DNA of 64,000 nucleotides from Nocardiopsis sp. CNT312 (GTDB lineage Bacteria > Actinomycetota > Actinomycetes > Streptosporangiales > Streptosporangiaceae), in contig NZ_AZXF01000011.1 in assembly GCF_000515115.1 (NCBI RefSeq), forward strand, positions 124,001 to 188,000, in the 5' to 3' direction. Of this stretch, positions 1 through 9,666 are shown piece by piece. The translations under genes were made by a program, and so were the position numbers. Every line of letters begins with the position of its first letter. The stretch's first letter is position 1. The notes under the pieces were generated by a model that saw only the letters and a program-made list of their open reading frames with translations, was not told the origin of the DNA and did not search any database.

Positions 1-333
1 GGGCCGTGTGAAGGGCTGGACCATCAGCACGCCCAGGAGGGCGGTGAGGAAGCCGGGCACGACGAGCAGGAGCCCGCCGACCATGACCATGAGCGGGTCG
101 AGCAGGCCTCCGCGCGGTGGCTCACCGGAGCGCATGGCCTCGTCCGCGTCGCGGAACGCCTTCGTGCCCGCGCGGCGCAGCACACCGCCGCCGAGCACGG
201 TGAGGGAGACCAGCACGGCGATCGTCCACGGCACCCCGATCCACCCGCCGACCACGATCATCAGCCACACTTCCACGAACGGAAGCGCCATGAGCGCCAG
301 CAGAACCAGCAGCGCCATCGGACACCATCCCAT
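1..333 (-). CDS. fxsA: FxsA family membrane protein, 3' end cut by window edge
   Basis: This small integral membrane protein belongs to the FxsA/UPF0716 family. In E. coli FxsA relieves phage T7 F-exclusion; the role in actinobacteria is unknown. The visible protein opens with a hydrophobic helix (ALLVLLALMALPFVEVW), followed by the family's conserved glycine-rich region around GVPWTIAVLVSLTVLGG. A polar stretch (AGTKAFRDADEAM) precedes a second hydrophobic hairpin near PGFLTALLG. Two ATG codons are possible, at 333 (MGWCP...) and 318 (MALLV...), and neither has a clear ribosome binding site. The gene follows lnt on the same strand. The reading frame is open to base 1, so the C-terminus is missing. 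Confidence 0.8.
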   Translation of the reverse strand, partial: MGWCPMALLVLLALMALPFVEVWLMIVVGGWIGVPWTIAVLVSLTVLGGGVLRRAGTKAFRDADEAMRSGEPPRGGLLDPLMVMVGGLLLVVPGFLTALLGVLMVQPFTRP

Positions 334-419
334 CTCGGCACTCGTCCCTGCCGTGGTCAACGCGCACCCGCGGCCCATGGTTCCCGCGGCGGCCGAGGCG
401 CAGGTCCCCGGCCCGTCCG

Positions 420-2069
420 CTACCGGCTGCGGGCGCGGCGGCCGACGACCACGGCGGCGACGGCGGCCGCGAGGCCCACCGCGCTCAGCAGAGCCTCGGG
501 GAGCGCGCCCAGCCGGGTGGCGGTCGAGGGTCCCTCAACGGTGGTGATCTCGGCCACGTGCAGGTCGGCCTCGGCCTCGGGCGAGGTGTAGACGGCGCTG
601 CCGTCGGGCTCCACCACCGCGCTGATGCCGCTGGTGGAGACGACGACTGCGGTCCGGCCGTGTTCGACGGCGCGCAACTGGGTGATGGCCAACTGCTGCT
701 CGGACTGGCCGGTGAAGTTGTAGTTGGCGTTGTTGGTGGGGACCACGATGACCTGTCCACCGGCGGCGACGGACTCGCGCACCGGCCGGTCGAAGGCCAC
801 GTCGAAGCAGATGGCCACGGCCAGGGTGGTCCCGCCCGCCTCCAGCGCACCGGGTTCGGTGCCCGGGACCGCGTCGGAGCCCACCTGTTCGAGCCGGGCC
901 ACGAACCGGGTGAAGAAGTCGCGGTAGGGGATGTACTCGCCGAAGGGCACGAGGAAGCGCTTGTCGTAGGCCTGGCCCGGACCGGTCCGGGGGTCCCACA
1001 CCACGCTCTGGATGTAGCGGGTGCCATCGTCGTTGAACCGGCTCAGGCCCCACAGCAGGGGTGCGCCGATGTCACGCGCGGCCCCGGAGATGAGGCGTTC
1101 GGCCTCGGGGTCGCGGAAGGGGTCGATGTCGCTGGCGTTCTCCGGAAGCAGCACCACGTCCGGCTGGGGGTAGGCGCCCGCGCGGACGGCGTCGGCGAGA
1201 TCGTGGACGCCGTCGACGTGGTTGCGCAGCACCTGGGCGCGTTCACCGGTGATGCTCACCTGGCCGACACCGGGCACGTTGCCCTGCACCATGGCGACCG
1301 TGACGGTCCCGGACTCGGCGGGGCGGCCGACCGCCGGGGCCAGGGTGGCACCCGCGACGACCGCCGCGGCGGCGGCGAGCGCGGCCCCGGACAGGGCGAG
1401 GGAGCGGCCCCGGCCCGGCTCCGCTCCGCGCAGGGCCGACACCGTGCGCAGCACGCTCCACAGCGCCAGGCCGCCGGTGAGGGCGACCGCGAAGGTGACC
1501 AGGGGGGAGGAGCCCAGGGCGGCGTAGCCGGAGAAGGGGGTGTCGGGCTGGGCGAAGGCGAGTTTGCCCCAGGGGAAGCCGCCCAGCGGCCAGCGGGCGC
1601 GCAGGGCCTCCTGGGCCACCCACAGGGCGGCGGTCGTGGCGGGCCACAGGGGCATCCGCAGGGCCAGGGACAGCCCCATGGCCATGGGAACGAAGTACAC
1701 GCACTCGGCGGCGGCGATGAGCAGCCACACGTCGAGGCCGAAGATGCCCTGCCAGCTCACCAGCGGCACCATGAGCACGGCCGCGGCCAGGCCGCCCAGC
1801 CAGGCGGCACGGCGCAGCCGGGTTCCGGCGACGGCGAAGGCGAGCAGGGCGGCGCTCAGCGGCCCCAGCCACCACCATCCATAGGGCGGCAGGGCGAAGA
1901 GCTGGGCCAGGCCGGAGGCCACGGCGGCCAGGAAGCGCCAGAGCAGGTCGTATCCGCCCCAGCGGTGGCCGAGAGAGAGCGTGGAGGGCCACCGGTCCGG
2001 GGGCGCCTGCGAGCGCCCGGGTGCGGGTTCGTCGGTGTCCGGGGCGCGTTCGGTGTGCTCGGCGACCAC
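420..2069 (-). CDS. lnt: Apolipoprotein N-acyltransferase Lnt
   Basis: Lnt adds the third acyl chain to the N-terminal cysteine of diacylated lipoproteins in the cytoplasmic membrane. The N-terminal half has several membrane helices beginning near LLWRFLAAVASGLAQL. The C-terminal half is a nitrilase-fold domain with the expected triad: Glu in LLPENAS (about residue 310), Lys in YDKRFLVPFGEYIPY (about 370) and Cys in VAICFDVAFD (about 421), counted from the GTG at 2069. The reading frame extends upstream to an ATG at 2264, but that would add a low-complexity polar extension. The GTG at 2069 gives about 549 residues, normal for the family; the start is not certain. A polyprenol-mannose synthase domain, often fused or adjacent in actinobacteria, is not present here. 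Confidence 0.88.
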   Translation of the reverse strand: MVAEHTERAPDTDEPAPGRSQAPPDRWPSTLSLGHRWGGYDLLWRFLAAVASGLAQLFALPPYGWWWLGPLSAALLAFAVAGTRLRRAAWLGGLAAAVLMVPLVSWQGIFGLDVWLLIAAAECVYFVPMAMGLSLALRMPLWPATTAALWVAQEALRARWPLGGFPWGKLAFAQPDTPFSGYAALGSSPLVTFAVALTGGLALWSVLRTVSALRGAEPGRGRSLALSGAALAAAAAVVAGATLAPAVGRPAESGTVTVAMVQGNVPGVGQVSITGERAQVLRNHVDGVHDLADAVRAGAYPQPDVVLLPENASDIDPFRDPEAERLISGAARDIGAPLLWGLSRFNDDGTRYIQSVVWDPRTGPGQAYDKRFLVPFGEYIPYRDFFTRFVARLEQVGSDAVPGTEPGALEAGGTTLAVAICFDVAFDRPVRESVAAGGQVIVVPTNNANYNFTGQSEQQLAITQLRAVEHGRTAVVVSTSGISAVVEPDGSAVYTSPEAEADLHVAEITTVEGPSTATRLGALPEALLSAVGLAAAVAAVVVGRRARSR

Positions 2070-2657
2070 GTGGGCTGCTCGCTTTCGGCTGCGGGGAGGT
2101 GCGTGCTCGCGGCCCAGGATATGGGGGGACGCGGAAAAGGCCCGAGCCACCCTTCGGACCGGCTCCGTCCCGTCGGCGGCGAGCTCGGAAAACCGTTGTC
2201 TACTGGATGTTCGGGCCTTTTCCGGGTCCAACCCCCCGCCCGGCCGTGTCGAACCGCCCTTCACCCGATCCCGGCTGCACCTGGCGCGTGATGCAGCGTC
2301 CGATCGGACGAGTGGGGGACGCGCGACCGGTCCGTCCAGTGCTGGACTGGTCGTTAGGTTACCCAGACTCCCCGACCCGGTGGCTCAACCCGGTCAGCCG
2401 TGTCGTAGGACCGGCGGGCCGAGCACGCGTGCGGGGAGGGGGTTGACCGTCGGACAGGCTAACGCACATGGGGTCGCCCGTGCTAGTCGGCCAGGAGGGT
2501 CCGGTACGGCGTTCGCACCTGATCGATTTTCTGTCAGCTCTGGACATTTCAGTCAGATTCATGTGTCATGTGATCAACAAAGATCCTGTTTCGATCAGAT
2601 TCGAAACACTGGGGGCCTTCCCCGTACAGCCACGAACCGGACCGGGAGCGCGAGAGC
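2070..2657. other. Divergent intergenic region between lnt and msiK
   Basis: No convincing gene is seen here. The left part (to about 2264) is an in-frame upstream extension of lnt that may be untranslated. It contains one perfect inverted repeat at 2334-2347 (GTCCAG-TG-CTGGAC), followed on the plus strand by a short AT-richer stretch (TTAGGTTACCC). A second AT-rich stretch at about 2520-2610 precedes msiK and probably holds its promoter, but no clear -35/-10 pair could be assigned. Confidence 0.4.
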
Positions 2658-3875
<1,218 letters not shown>

Positions 3876-3892
3876 CTCCGCCGGCCGGACCC

Positions 3893-3923
3893 GCCGCCCC
3901 CGGCCCACATGGCCGGGGGCGGC
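3893..3923 (+). terminator. Hairpin terminator after msiK
   Basis: A 13-bp perfect inverted repeat (GCCGCCCCCGGCC and its complement) with a CACAT loop begins 17 bases after the msiK stop codon. There is no U-tract, as is common for actinobacterial terminators. Confidence 0.8.
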
Positions 3924-3990
3924 GCCGTTCCCCGCACCAAACCTGGCCCAGACGTCATATTCGCATCACCCGGGGTAAGACAGGTCTGCC

Positions 3991-6114
3991 TTGACCGGTC
4001 TCCGGCCCGGACCCAACGATGTGGGGGTGCTCAACCGACCCCACGGGGCCGCCCCCCGAGGAACGGCCGCGGACCTCCTGCACGGCCGCCGCGTCACCGA
4101 CCCCTACCGCTGGCTGGAGGAGGCCGACTCCCCCCGGACCTCGCTCTGGCTGCGCGACCGCGACCGCGAGTACGAGCGGCAGGCCGCCGCCTGGCCGCTG
4201 CGCGCACCCCTGGCCGAGCGCATCCGCTCCCTGGTGGACACCGACCTGTGGACCCCGCCCCGGCAGCGGGGCCCGCTGCTGCTGGCCACCGTGCGCCGCG
4301 CCCGGCGCGAGCACCCGGCGCTGGTCGCCCTGCCCGCCCGCGGCGAGGGCCCGGCCCGCACCGTCTACGACCCCGCGGAGGAGGACCCGGACGGCGGCAC
4401 CACGCTCGACTCCTGGGAGCCGAGCCCCGACGGAGCGCTGGTCGCCGTCCAGACCTCCGTGGGCGGTGTGGAACGCGGCCGGATGCGCGTCCTGGACACG
4501 GCGTCGGGGACACAGGCCGGCCCGGTGGTGGAGGGCGTCCGCTACTCCCACGTGGCCTGGGTTCCCGGCCCCGAACCCGCCTTCCACTACGTGCGCCGCG
4601 ACGGCGTGCGGGGGGTGCGCGGCGTGTGGCTGCGCCGGGTCGCCGACGGCTCCGAGCGCCTGGTGCACGCCTGCACCGCTCCCGCGAGCGTCCCCGGCGT
4701 CCGCGCCCTGGACGGCCGGTGGCTGCTCATCAGCGAGAGCCACGGCACAGGGCACCGCACCGACCTGTGGCTGGCCGACCTCGCCGACCCCCGTCCGCGC
4801 CCCGTCCAGGTGGGCCTGGAGGCCGAGACCGAGGCCCTAGCGGGCCCCGACGGCCTGCTGTACCTGCGCACCACCCTCGACGCGCCACGCCGCCGCGTCA
4901 TGGCGGTCTCCCCCGAGGACCCCGGCGTGGAGCACTGGCGCGAGGTGGTCCCCGAGGACGGTGGCGCGACGCTGGACGCCTTCACCCCCTACGGCACCGC
5001 CGAGCGGCCGGAACTGCTGACGGTGCGCACCCGGTGGGGGATCAGCGAGGCGTCCCGCTACGACGCGCGTTCGGGCGCCCTCCTGTCCGGGGTGGACCTG
5101 CCGGGCGAGGGGATGGCCTCCGACCCCCAGGCGGCCCCGGACGGATCGGTGTACCTGGCCTACGCCGACGTCTCGGAGCAGCAGCGCGTCCTGCGCCTGC
5201 CCCCCGGCTCCTCCCGCACCCTGCCCTGGCCGCCCCGGGCGCACACGGCCCCGCCACCGCCCAAGGTCACCCGGACACTCACCGGCTGCCGTTCGGCCGA
5301 CGGCACCCGGGTCCACATCACCGTCTTCACCGCCCCCGGCACCCCCGGACCGGGGCCGACCCTCCTGCACGCCTACGGCGGGTTCGGGCGGCCCCGCCAG
5401 TTCGGGTTCAGCGCGACCGTCCTGGCCTGGCTTCTGGCGGGCGGGCGCTACGCGGTGGCGCACGTGCGCGGCGGCGGCGACGCCGGACGCGGCTGGCACC
5501 TGGCGGGCTCGGGCCGAAGCAAGCCGCGCGCTGTCGAGGACCTGGTCGCCGCCGCCGACGCCCTCGTCGACCGCGGGCTGTGCACTCGCGCGCAACTGTG
5601 TCTGTCGGGCGGCTCCGCCGGGGGACTGCTCGTCCTGGCCGCCGCCACGTCCCGCCCGGACCTGTGCGCGGCGGTCATCGCCTCCGCGCCGCTGGCGGAC
5701 ATGGCCCGCTTCGAGCGCCTGGGGCTGGGCCGGATGTGGACCCGGGAGTTCGGCACCGCCGCCGACCCCGGCGACTTCGCCGCCCTGATGTCCTACTCGC
5801 CCTACCACCGGGCGCTGGAGCGCTCCTGCGACAGCCCGTCCCCACGCTTCCCCAGCGTCCTGCTCACCGGCTTCCACGGTGACACCCGCACCGACGCGGC
5901 CCACCCGCGCAAGATGTGCGCTGCGCTGCTCGCGGCGGCGCGGGACCGGGGCGGGGAGGCCCCGCGGGCCCTGCTGCGGTACGAGCGCGACGTGGGGCAC
6001 GGCCCGCGCGCGGTCGGCCGTGCGGTGGCACTGGCCGCCGACGCGCACGCGTTCGCGGCCCACGAGACGGGGCTGGTGCCGGGGCGACCCGGTGCCGTCC
6101 CGAACAGAGAATGA
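3991..6114 (+). CDS. Prolyl oligopeptidase family serine protease (S9A)
   Basis: This is a two-domain prolyl-oligopeptidase-like protein of about 700 residues. An N-terminal region begins with the family signature HGRRVTDPYRWLEE, then a beta-propeller, then an alpha/beta-hydrolase domain. From the TTG at 3991 the catalytic residues fall at Ser542 (SGGSAGG), Asp631 (HGDTRTDA) and His670 (DVGHG). The spacings of 89 and 39 match those of classical POP (Ser554/Asp641/His680). No signal peptide is seen, so it is probably cytoplasmic. The start is unsure: GTG codons at 4021 and 4027 would also leave the family N-terminus intact. A 35-codon ORF follows after 29 bases, then an oxygenase gene. POP-type enzymes act as leader peptidases or macrocyclases in several RiPP pathways; that role here is inference. 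Confidence 0.88.
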   Translation: MTGLRPGPNDVGVLNRPHGAAPRGTAADLLHGRRVTDPYRWLEEADSPRTSLWLRDRDREYERQAAAWPLRAPLAERIRSLVDTDLWTPPRQRGPLLLATVRRARREHPALVALPARGEGPARTVYDPAEEDPDGGTTLDSWEPSPDGALVAVQTSVGGVERGRMRVLDTASGTQAGPVVEGVRYSHVAWVPGPEPAFHYVRRDGVRGVRGVWLRRVADGSERLVHACTAPASVPGVRALDGRWLLISESHGTGHRTDLWLADLADPRPRPVQVGLEAETEALAGPDGLLYLRTTLDAPRRRVMAVSPEDPGVEHWREVVPEDGGATLDAFTPYGTAERPELLTVRTRWGISEASRYDARSGALLSGVDLPGEGMASDPQAAPDGSVYLAYADVSEQQRVLRLPPGSSRTLPWPPRAHTAPPPPKVTRTLTGCRSADGTRVHITVFTAPGTPGPGPTLLHAYGGFGRPRQFGFSATVLAWLLAGGRYAVAHVRGGGDAGRGWHLAGSGRSKPRAVEDLVAAADALVDRGLCTRAQLCLSGGSAGGLLVLAAATSRPDLCAAVIASAPLADMARFERLGLGRMWTREFGTAADPGDFAALMSYSPYHRALERSCDSPSPRFPSVLLTGFHGDTRTDAAHPRKMCAALLAAARDRGGEAPRALLRYERDVGHGPRAVGRAVALAADAHAFAAHETGLVPGRPGAVPNRE

Positions 6115-6143
6115 GGAACCCACACGAAATGACGAGGTGTGCG

Positions 6144-6251
6144 ATGGACCCGTTCGAGATCGAGGTCGAGGACCTGGCCGAGGTGACCTCCCGCGACATC
6201 ACCGCGGGCGGCGACAGCGACGGAACCGACTCCAGCTCCGACTTCATCTGA
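6144..6251 (+). CDS. Candidate RiPP precursor peptide, 35 residues
   Basis: This short ORF has a good ribosome binding site (GAGGTG six bases before the ATG). The peptide starts MDPFEIEVEDLAEVTSRDI, is strongly acidic, and ends in a Gly/Ser/Thr/Asp-rich tail (GGDSDGTDSSSDFI). The FEIEVEDLAEV segment resembles the amphipathic acidic leader peptides of actinobacterial class I lanthipeptide and azole precursors (FxLD/FDLD-like). The tail would then be the modified core. It lies between a prolyl-oligopeptidase gene and a JmjC/cupin oxygenase gene, all on one strand with short gaps. No lanthionine synthetase, YcaO, ATP-grasp or radical-SAM gene is nearby. The family was not recognised by name, and the precursor role is inferred from size, composition and position. 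Confidence 0.6.
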   Translation: MDPFEIEVEDLAEVTSRDITAGGDSDGTDSSSDFI

Positions 6252-6318
6252 TCAGGCCCCGCCGGGCGTGCCTGCGCGGCGCGCCCGGCGGGCTCCACCT
6301 CTCATGAGAGGGCACCAC

Positions 6319-7521
6319 GTGACCGACACGGGAGAGCTGTTCACCCGGGCTCTGTGTGACGCCACGGGCCGCGAGACCTTCACCTCGCGCCTGTCCGAGG
6401 GGTTCCTCCTGGCCGACCTGGGCGCGGACACCGTCCGCTCGCTACTGACCTTCGACGACCTCAACGCCGTGATCGCCTCGTGCGCGCCCGAGCCGCCGCG
6501 CCTGCGACTGCACCGGGACGGCTCCCCGGTCCCCGTCGAGCGGTACACCGAGCAGGGGACCGCCTCGCGCACCGCCCGCAGGGTGATCCGCCCCGAGGGG
6601 CTCTACGGCGAACTGCGGTCCGGGGCGAGCCTGGTCCTGGACGGCATCGACCGCATGCACCCGCCGATCGCGGCGGCCGCCGACGACCTCATGCGGCTGG
6701 TCCGCGAGCGGGTGCAGGCCAACCTGTACCTCATCTGGGGGGAGTCGCGCGGGTTCGACACCCACTGGGACGACCACGACACCGTCATCGTCCAGGTGGA
6801 GGGGACCAAGCACTGGCAGGTGCACGGGCCCGGTTCGCGACCGCACCCCATGAAGAACGACACCGACCACTCCCACACGCCGCCCCGCGGCGCGGGCGGG
6901 GAGCTCCAGGTGGTCTGGGAGGGCGTGCTGCGGCCCGGCCAGGTGATCCACGTGCCGCGCGGCTGGTGGCACACGGTGACCGGGACGGGCGAGGTGAGCA
7001 TGCACCTGACGTTCGGATTCACCCGCGCCACCGGGGTGGACTGGGCCGACGCGCTGGTGCGGCGCCTGTTCGACGAGGAGCTGTTCCGCCGCGACCTGCC
7101 GAGGTTCGCCGACGGCGACGAGCGCGGCAAGCACCTGCACGCGCTCCTGGCTCGGTTGGCGGAACTGGCCGAGGAGCACGGCCTGGACGCGTTCCTGGCT
7201 GAGCGGGACGCCCGCTTCCCGCGGCGCACCTCGTTCTCGCTGCCGTGGCCGGTGGAGGACGCCGACCCCGCACCGGAGGCGGTGGTGGAGTTCGCGCCGA
7301 TCCTGCCCCCGCCGCTGGAGCGGGAGGGCGGCCGGGTGAGCGTCACGGTGGCCGGGCGCCGCTACCGGCTCCCGGCCGTGGCCGAACCCGTACTGGATGC
7401 GCTGGCGCGGGAGCGGACCCTGACCGTGGCCGATCTGGCCGAGCGCGTCGGCGGGGACACCGGTGCGACCGCCTCCGTGGTCCGCGCACTGTCGCGGCAC
7501 CACCTGGTCCTCATCCGCTAG
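6319..7521 (+). CDS. JmjC/cupin-4 domain iron(II) oxygenase
   Basis: This is a 400-residue member of the cupin_4/JmjC ribosomal-oxygenase-like family, 2-oxoglutarate- and Fe(II)-dependent hydroxylases of protein side chains. The iron-binding triad is visible: His149 and Asp151 in FDTHWDDHD, and His218 in HVPRGWWHTV. The segment QVEGTKHWQVHGP is typical of the family fold. The C-terminal 70 residues (from about VSVTVAGRRYRLP) resemble the winged-helix tail of these oxygenases. The GTG at 6319 is preferred because AGAGGG lies six bases upstream; an in-frame ATG at 6304 is the alternative. It directly follows the small acidic ORF, so that peptide is the obvious candidate substrate, but a ribosomal-protein target cannot be excluded. 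Confidence 0.82.
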   Translation: MTDTGELFTRALCDATGRETFTSRLSEGFLLADLGADTVRSLLTFDDLNAVIASCAPEPPRLRLHRDGSPVPVERYTEQGTASRTARRVIRPEGLYGELRSGASLVLDGIDRMHPPIAAAADDLMRLVRERVQANLYLIWGESRGFDTHWDDHDTVIVQVEGTKHWQVHGPGSRPHPMKNDTDHSHTPPRGAGGELQVVWEGVLRPGQVIHVPRGWWHTVTGTGEVSMHLTFGFTRATGVDWADALVRRLFDEELFRRDLPRFADGDERGKHLHALLARLAELAEEHGLDAFLAERDARFPRRTSFSLPWPVEDADPAPEAVVEFAPILPPPLEREGGRVSVTVAGRRYRLPAVAEPVLDALARERTLTVADLAERVGGDTGATASVVRALSRHHLVLIR

Positions 7522-7758
7522 CGGCGGAGCCCCCGGCGCGGACGTAGGCGTCGATGCGGTCGAGGAGCCGCGGATCCCGAAGCAGGGCCCGTCGCCCCCT
7601 CCCCCGGAGGGGCCCGGCCGAGGGGCCCTTCCGGTTCCCGGAGCATGCGTGCGAGGGCGGGGAAGGCCTCGCCGGCGACCGCTTGGGGCGGTTGCCGCAC
7701 GCGGCCTCCGGAACCATGTGACCTGTACTTTCTTTCCCCATAGCACCCCGGCCGAGGA
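7522..7758. other. Intergenic region after the cupin gene; hairpin and possible gene relic
   Basis: A small perfect inverted repeat at 7596-7612 (CCCCTCC-CCC-GGAGGGG) about 75 bases after the oxygenase stop could be a terminator. On the minus strand two overlapping frames carry protein-like fragments (AVAGEAFPALARMLREPE and RALLRDPRLLDRIDAYVRAG) that would join only through a frameshift. They may be the remains of a gene, but the family could not be identified and chance is a fair explanation. Confidence 0.3.
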
Positions 7759-7794
7759 TTGCCCGCAATGAAATGTTAGGGTAGCCTCACTTCA
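7759..7794 (+). promoter_or_regulatory. Promoter with IdeR/DmdR-type iron box
   Basis: A -35 element TTGCCC (7759-7764) and a -10 element TAGCCT (7782-7787) are separated by 17 bases. Overlapping the -10 is TTAGGGTAGCCTCACTTCA (7776-7794), which matches the 19-bp IdeR/DmdR consensus at 14 positions by eye. The placement predicts repression by iron-loaded DtxR-family regulator and induction of the downstream FhuF-like reductase under iron starvation. Confidence 0.75.
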
Positions 7795-7874
7795 CAGGCG
7801 CAGATGGACCGTCCCCGGTGGCCGCTGCGGTCAGCCCTGCAACGGCCGTCATGTGAGGAAGGGCAGGTTCCGCG

Positions 7875-8735
7875 GTGACTCAAGACCCGCTCGGTGCACT
7901 GTGCGAGGCGTGTGCACCACTGAAGTTCGCACCGCTGCCCGAGATCACGGACTCCGCCGCCCCTGACCGGCCCCACCGCGCCACCGTCCACTGGTACCGC
8001 TCCGACCACCTGGTGGAGGAGGGTGCCCTGCGCATCCTGCACGACAAGCTGCGCACCGAGCACGGCCCCGGTCACCGCCTGCCCGCCGCCACCAACTTCC
8101 TGCGGGTGACCCTGCGTGAGCCGATCTTCCTGGTGTCGGCGTCGCTGTACCTGACCGGTCGGGCGCCGCTGCTGAGGCCCGACACCCTGTACCTGCCCTG
8201 GGACACCGTCGCCTCACGCTTCGCCACCCCGGCTGTGGCGGGCGCGCACTGGGCGGTGCTTCCCGGTGACACCGCCTCCGGCAGGCCGGACACGGTCACC
8301 GTCGCCGACGAGGACGCCCTGGTGCGCGCGGCCGCCGAAGGCGTGGTCGCCACCTTCGGCCCCCTCCTGGAAGACCTGCACGCCCACTCGCGCGCCGGGC
8401 TGCGGACCCTGTGGGGGTGGGTCGTGGACACCCTGCACTTCTACATGCTCAACCCGGCCCGCTACTTGGGCCGGGACGCCGAACAGGCGTGGGGCCTGGC
8501 CGCTCGCCTGGGCGAGGCCGTGGTCGGGGCGGGCGCGGTGACGCGCCGGCGGCCGCGCCTGTTCCCGTTCGCCCCGCAGCACCCGCGTGGCACGTGGGCG
8601 GTGCGGGGCACCTGCTGCTTCGACTACAAGGCCGACCCCGAGCACGGCTTCTGCACCACCTGCCCGCTCAAGCGCGACTCCGACCGCCGGAAGGACCTGT
8701 CGGAGTGGCTGCGCGACCCCGCGCTCGCCCCCTGA
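7875..8735 (+). CDS. FhuF-like ferric-siderophore reductase
   Basis: This 286-residue protein is of the FhuF/ferric iron reductase type, cytoplasmic enzymes that release iron from imported ferric siderophores. The diagnostic element is the C-terminal [2Fe-2S] motif: Cys247-Cys248, then Cys260 and Cys263 (CCFDYKADPEHGFCTTC), i.e. C-C-x11-C-x2-C. The N-terminal region is weakly conserved, as usual. The start is the GTG at 7875 with GAAGGGCAGG a few bases upstream. The iron box in its promoter agrees with iron-limited expression. No siderophore biosynthesis or uptake genes are adjacent. It ends 12 bases from the convergent gene. Confidence 0.85.
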   Translation: MTQDPLGALCEACAPLKFAPLPEITDSAAPDRPHRATVHWYRSDHLVEEGALRILHDKLRTEHGPGHRLPAATNFLRVTLREPIFLVSASLYLTGRAPLLRPDTLYLPWDTVASRFATPAVAGAHWAVLPGDTASGRPDTVTVADEDALVRAAAEGVVATFGPLLEDLHAHSRAGLRTLWGWVVDTLHFYMLNPARYLGRDAEQAWGLAARLGEAVVGAGAVTRRRPRLFPFAPQHPRGTWAVRGTCCFDYKADPEHGFCTTCPLKRDSDRRKDLSEWLRDPALAP

Positions 8736-8747
8736 CCGGTCCCGTCC

Positions 8748-9554
8748 CTACGGCTCCTCCACCGGAACCTCGACCGCCTCGTGGTAGAAGGGGTCGAACA
8801 CGAGCGTGGCGGCCTCCACCTCGCCGGGGACCGTGACCGTCCCGGTGACCGTCTCCCCCGGGGCCACGGAACCCGCCTCCAGTTCGTTCTCGTCCAGCGC
8901 GATGGCGTCGCCGACGCCGTGCGTGCGCCCCTGGGCGTCCACCACGGAGAAGTACAGGGGGTTGACGTCGATGTCCTCCTCACCGGTGTTGGTCACCGAC
9001 ACCTTCACGCTCGTGAACTCCCCCTCGGTGTAGAGGGAGCTGGGCTCGAACTCCGTCTCCACCGCGGTGATCTCCTCCTCCACCGGCTCGCTCGGGGCGT
9101 CCGCCTCAGGGTCCGCGACCTCCTGCGCCGACTCCCCGTTCCCGCCCGCCGTGACCAGCAGCAGGGCGGTACACCCGCCCATGAGCAGCAGAACGAACAG
9201 GAGCACGGCGCAGCCGATGCCGACGACCTTGCCCCACGGCGTGGGTGCGGGCGGAGGCGGACCGTAGGTGCCCGGCGGGGGCGTCGGCGCACCGGGCGGG
9301 GGCGGGCCGCCCGGGTGGCTGCCCGCCCCCGCCGCGGGCAGGTCCGTCTCCCCGTAGCCGGGGGCGTACCCGGCGTGCTCGAAACCGGCCTGCCCAAGCC
9401 CGCTGGGCCCCTCGGAGGCCTCGCCCGGACCGGGTTCGGGGGAGGTGCCCCCGGGGCTCTCGCCGTGAGCGGCGCCCTCCGGGCGGGCGTCCCCGTCGGA
9501 GGGGGGCGGTCCGGGCCGCTCCCCGGGGCCCTCCTCGGGCTCTCGATCGGTCAT
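8748..9554 (-). CDS. Membrane-anchored protein with DUF4352-like extracellular domain
   Basis: This is a 268-residue protein of unknown function. It starts with about 110 residues of Pro/Gly/Glu-rich disordered cytoplasmic sequence, followed by one membrane helix (VVGIGCAVLLFVLLLMGGC). After an acidic linker, an extracellular beta-rich domain includes FTSVKVSVTNTGEEDIDV and GETVTGTVTVPG, typical of DUF4352/telokin-like immunoprotective folds. The start is the ATG at 9554 with GAGGGG eight bases upstream; a longer frame to 9638 lacks such a site. Similar proteins are common in Streptosporangiales. A cell-surface role is inferred from topology only. Confidence 0.7.
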   Translation of the reverse strand: MTDREPEEGPGERPGPPPSDGDARPEGAAHGESPGGTSPEPGPGEASEGPSGLGQAGFEHAGYAPGYGETDLPAAGAGSHPGGPPPPGAPTPPPGTYGPPPPAPTPWGKVVGIGCAVLLFVLLLMGGCTALLLVTAGGNGESAQEVADPEADAPSEPVEEEITAVETEFEPSSLYTEGEFTSVKVSVTNTGEEDIDVNPLYFSVVDAQGRTHGVGDAIALDENELEAGSVAPGETVTGTVTVPGEVEAATLVFDPFYHEAVEVPVEEP

Positions 9555-9666
9555 GAGAACACCCCTCGGTCCGCTCCGGTGCCCGCGCCCAATGGACGCC
9601 TCAGACTGCACCGTAACCAGACAAGTACTGACGACCATCCCAATACCAGGGCTTTTCAGGTAAAGA

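Noticed and set aside
2334-2347. GTCCAG-TG-CTGGAC as a DasR-type operator controlling msiK
   Set aside because: It does not fit the DasR dre consensus and lies more than 300 bases from msiK; kept only as an unassigned inverted repeat.
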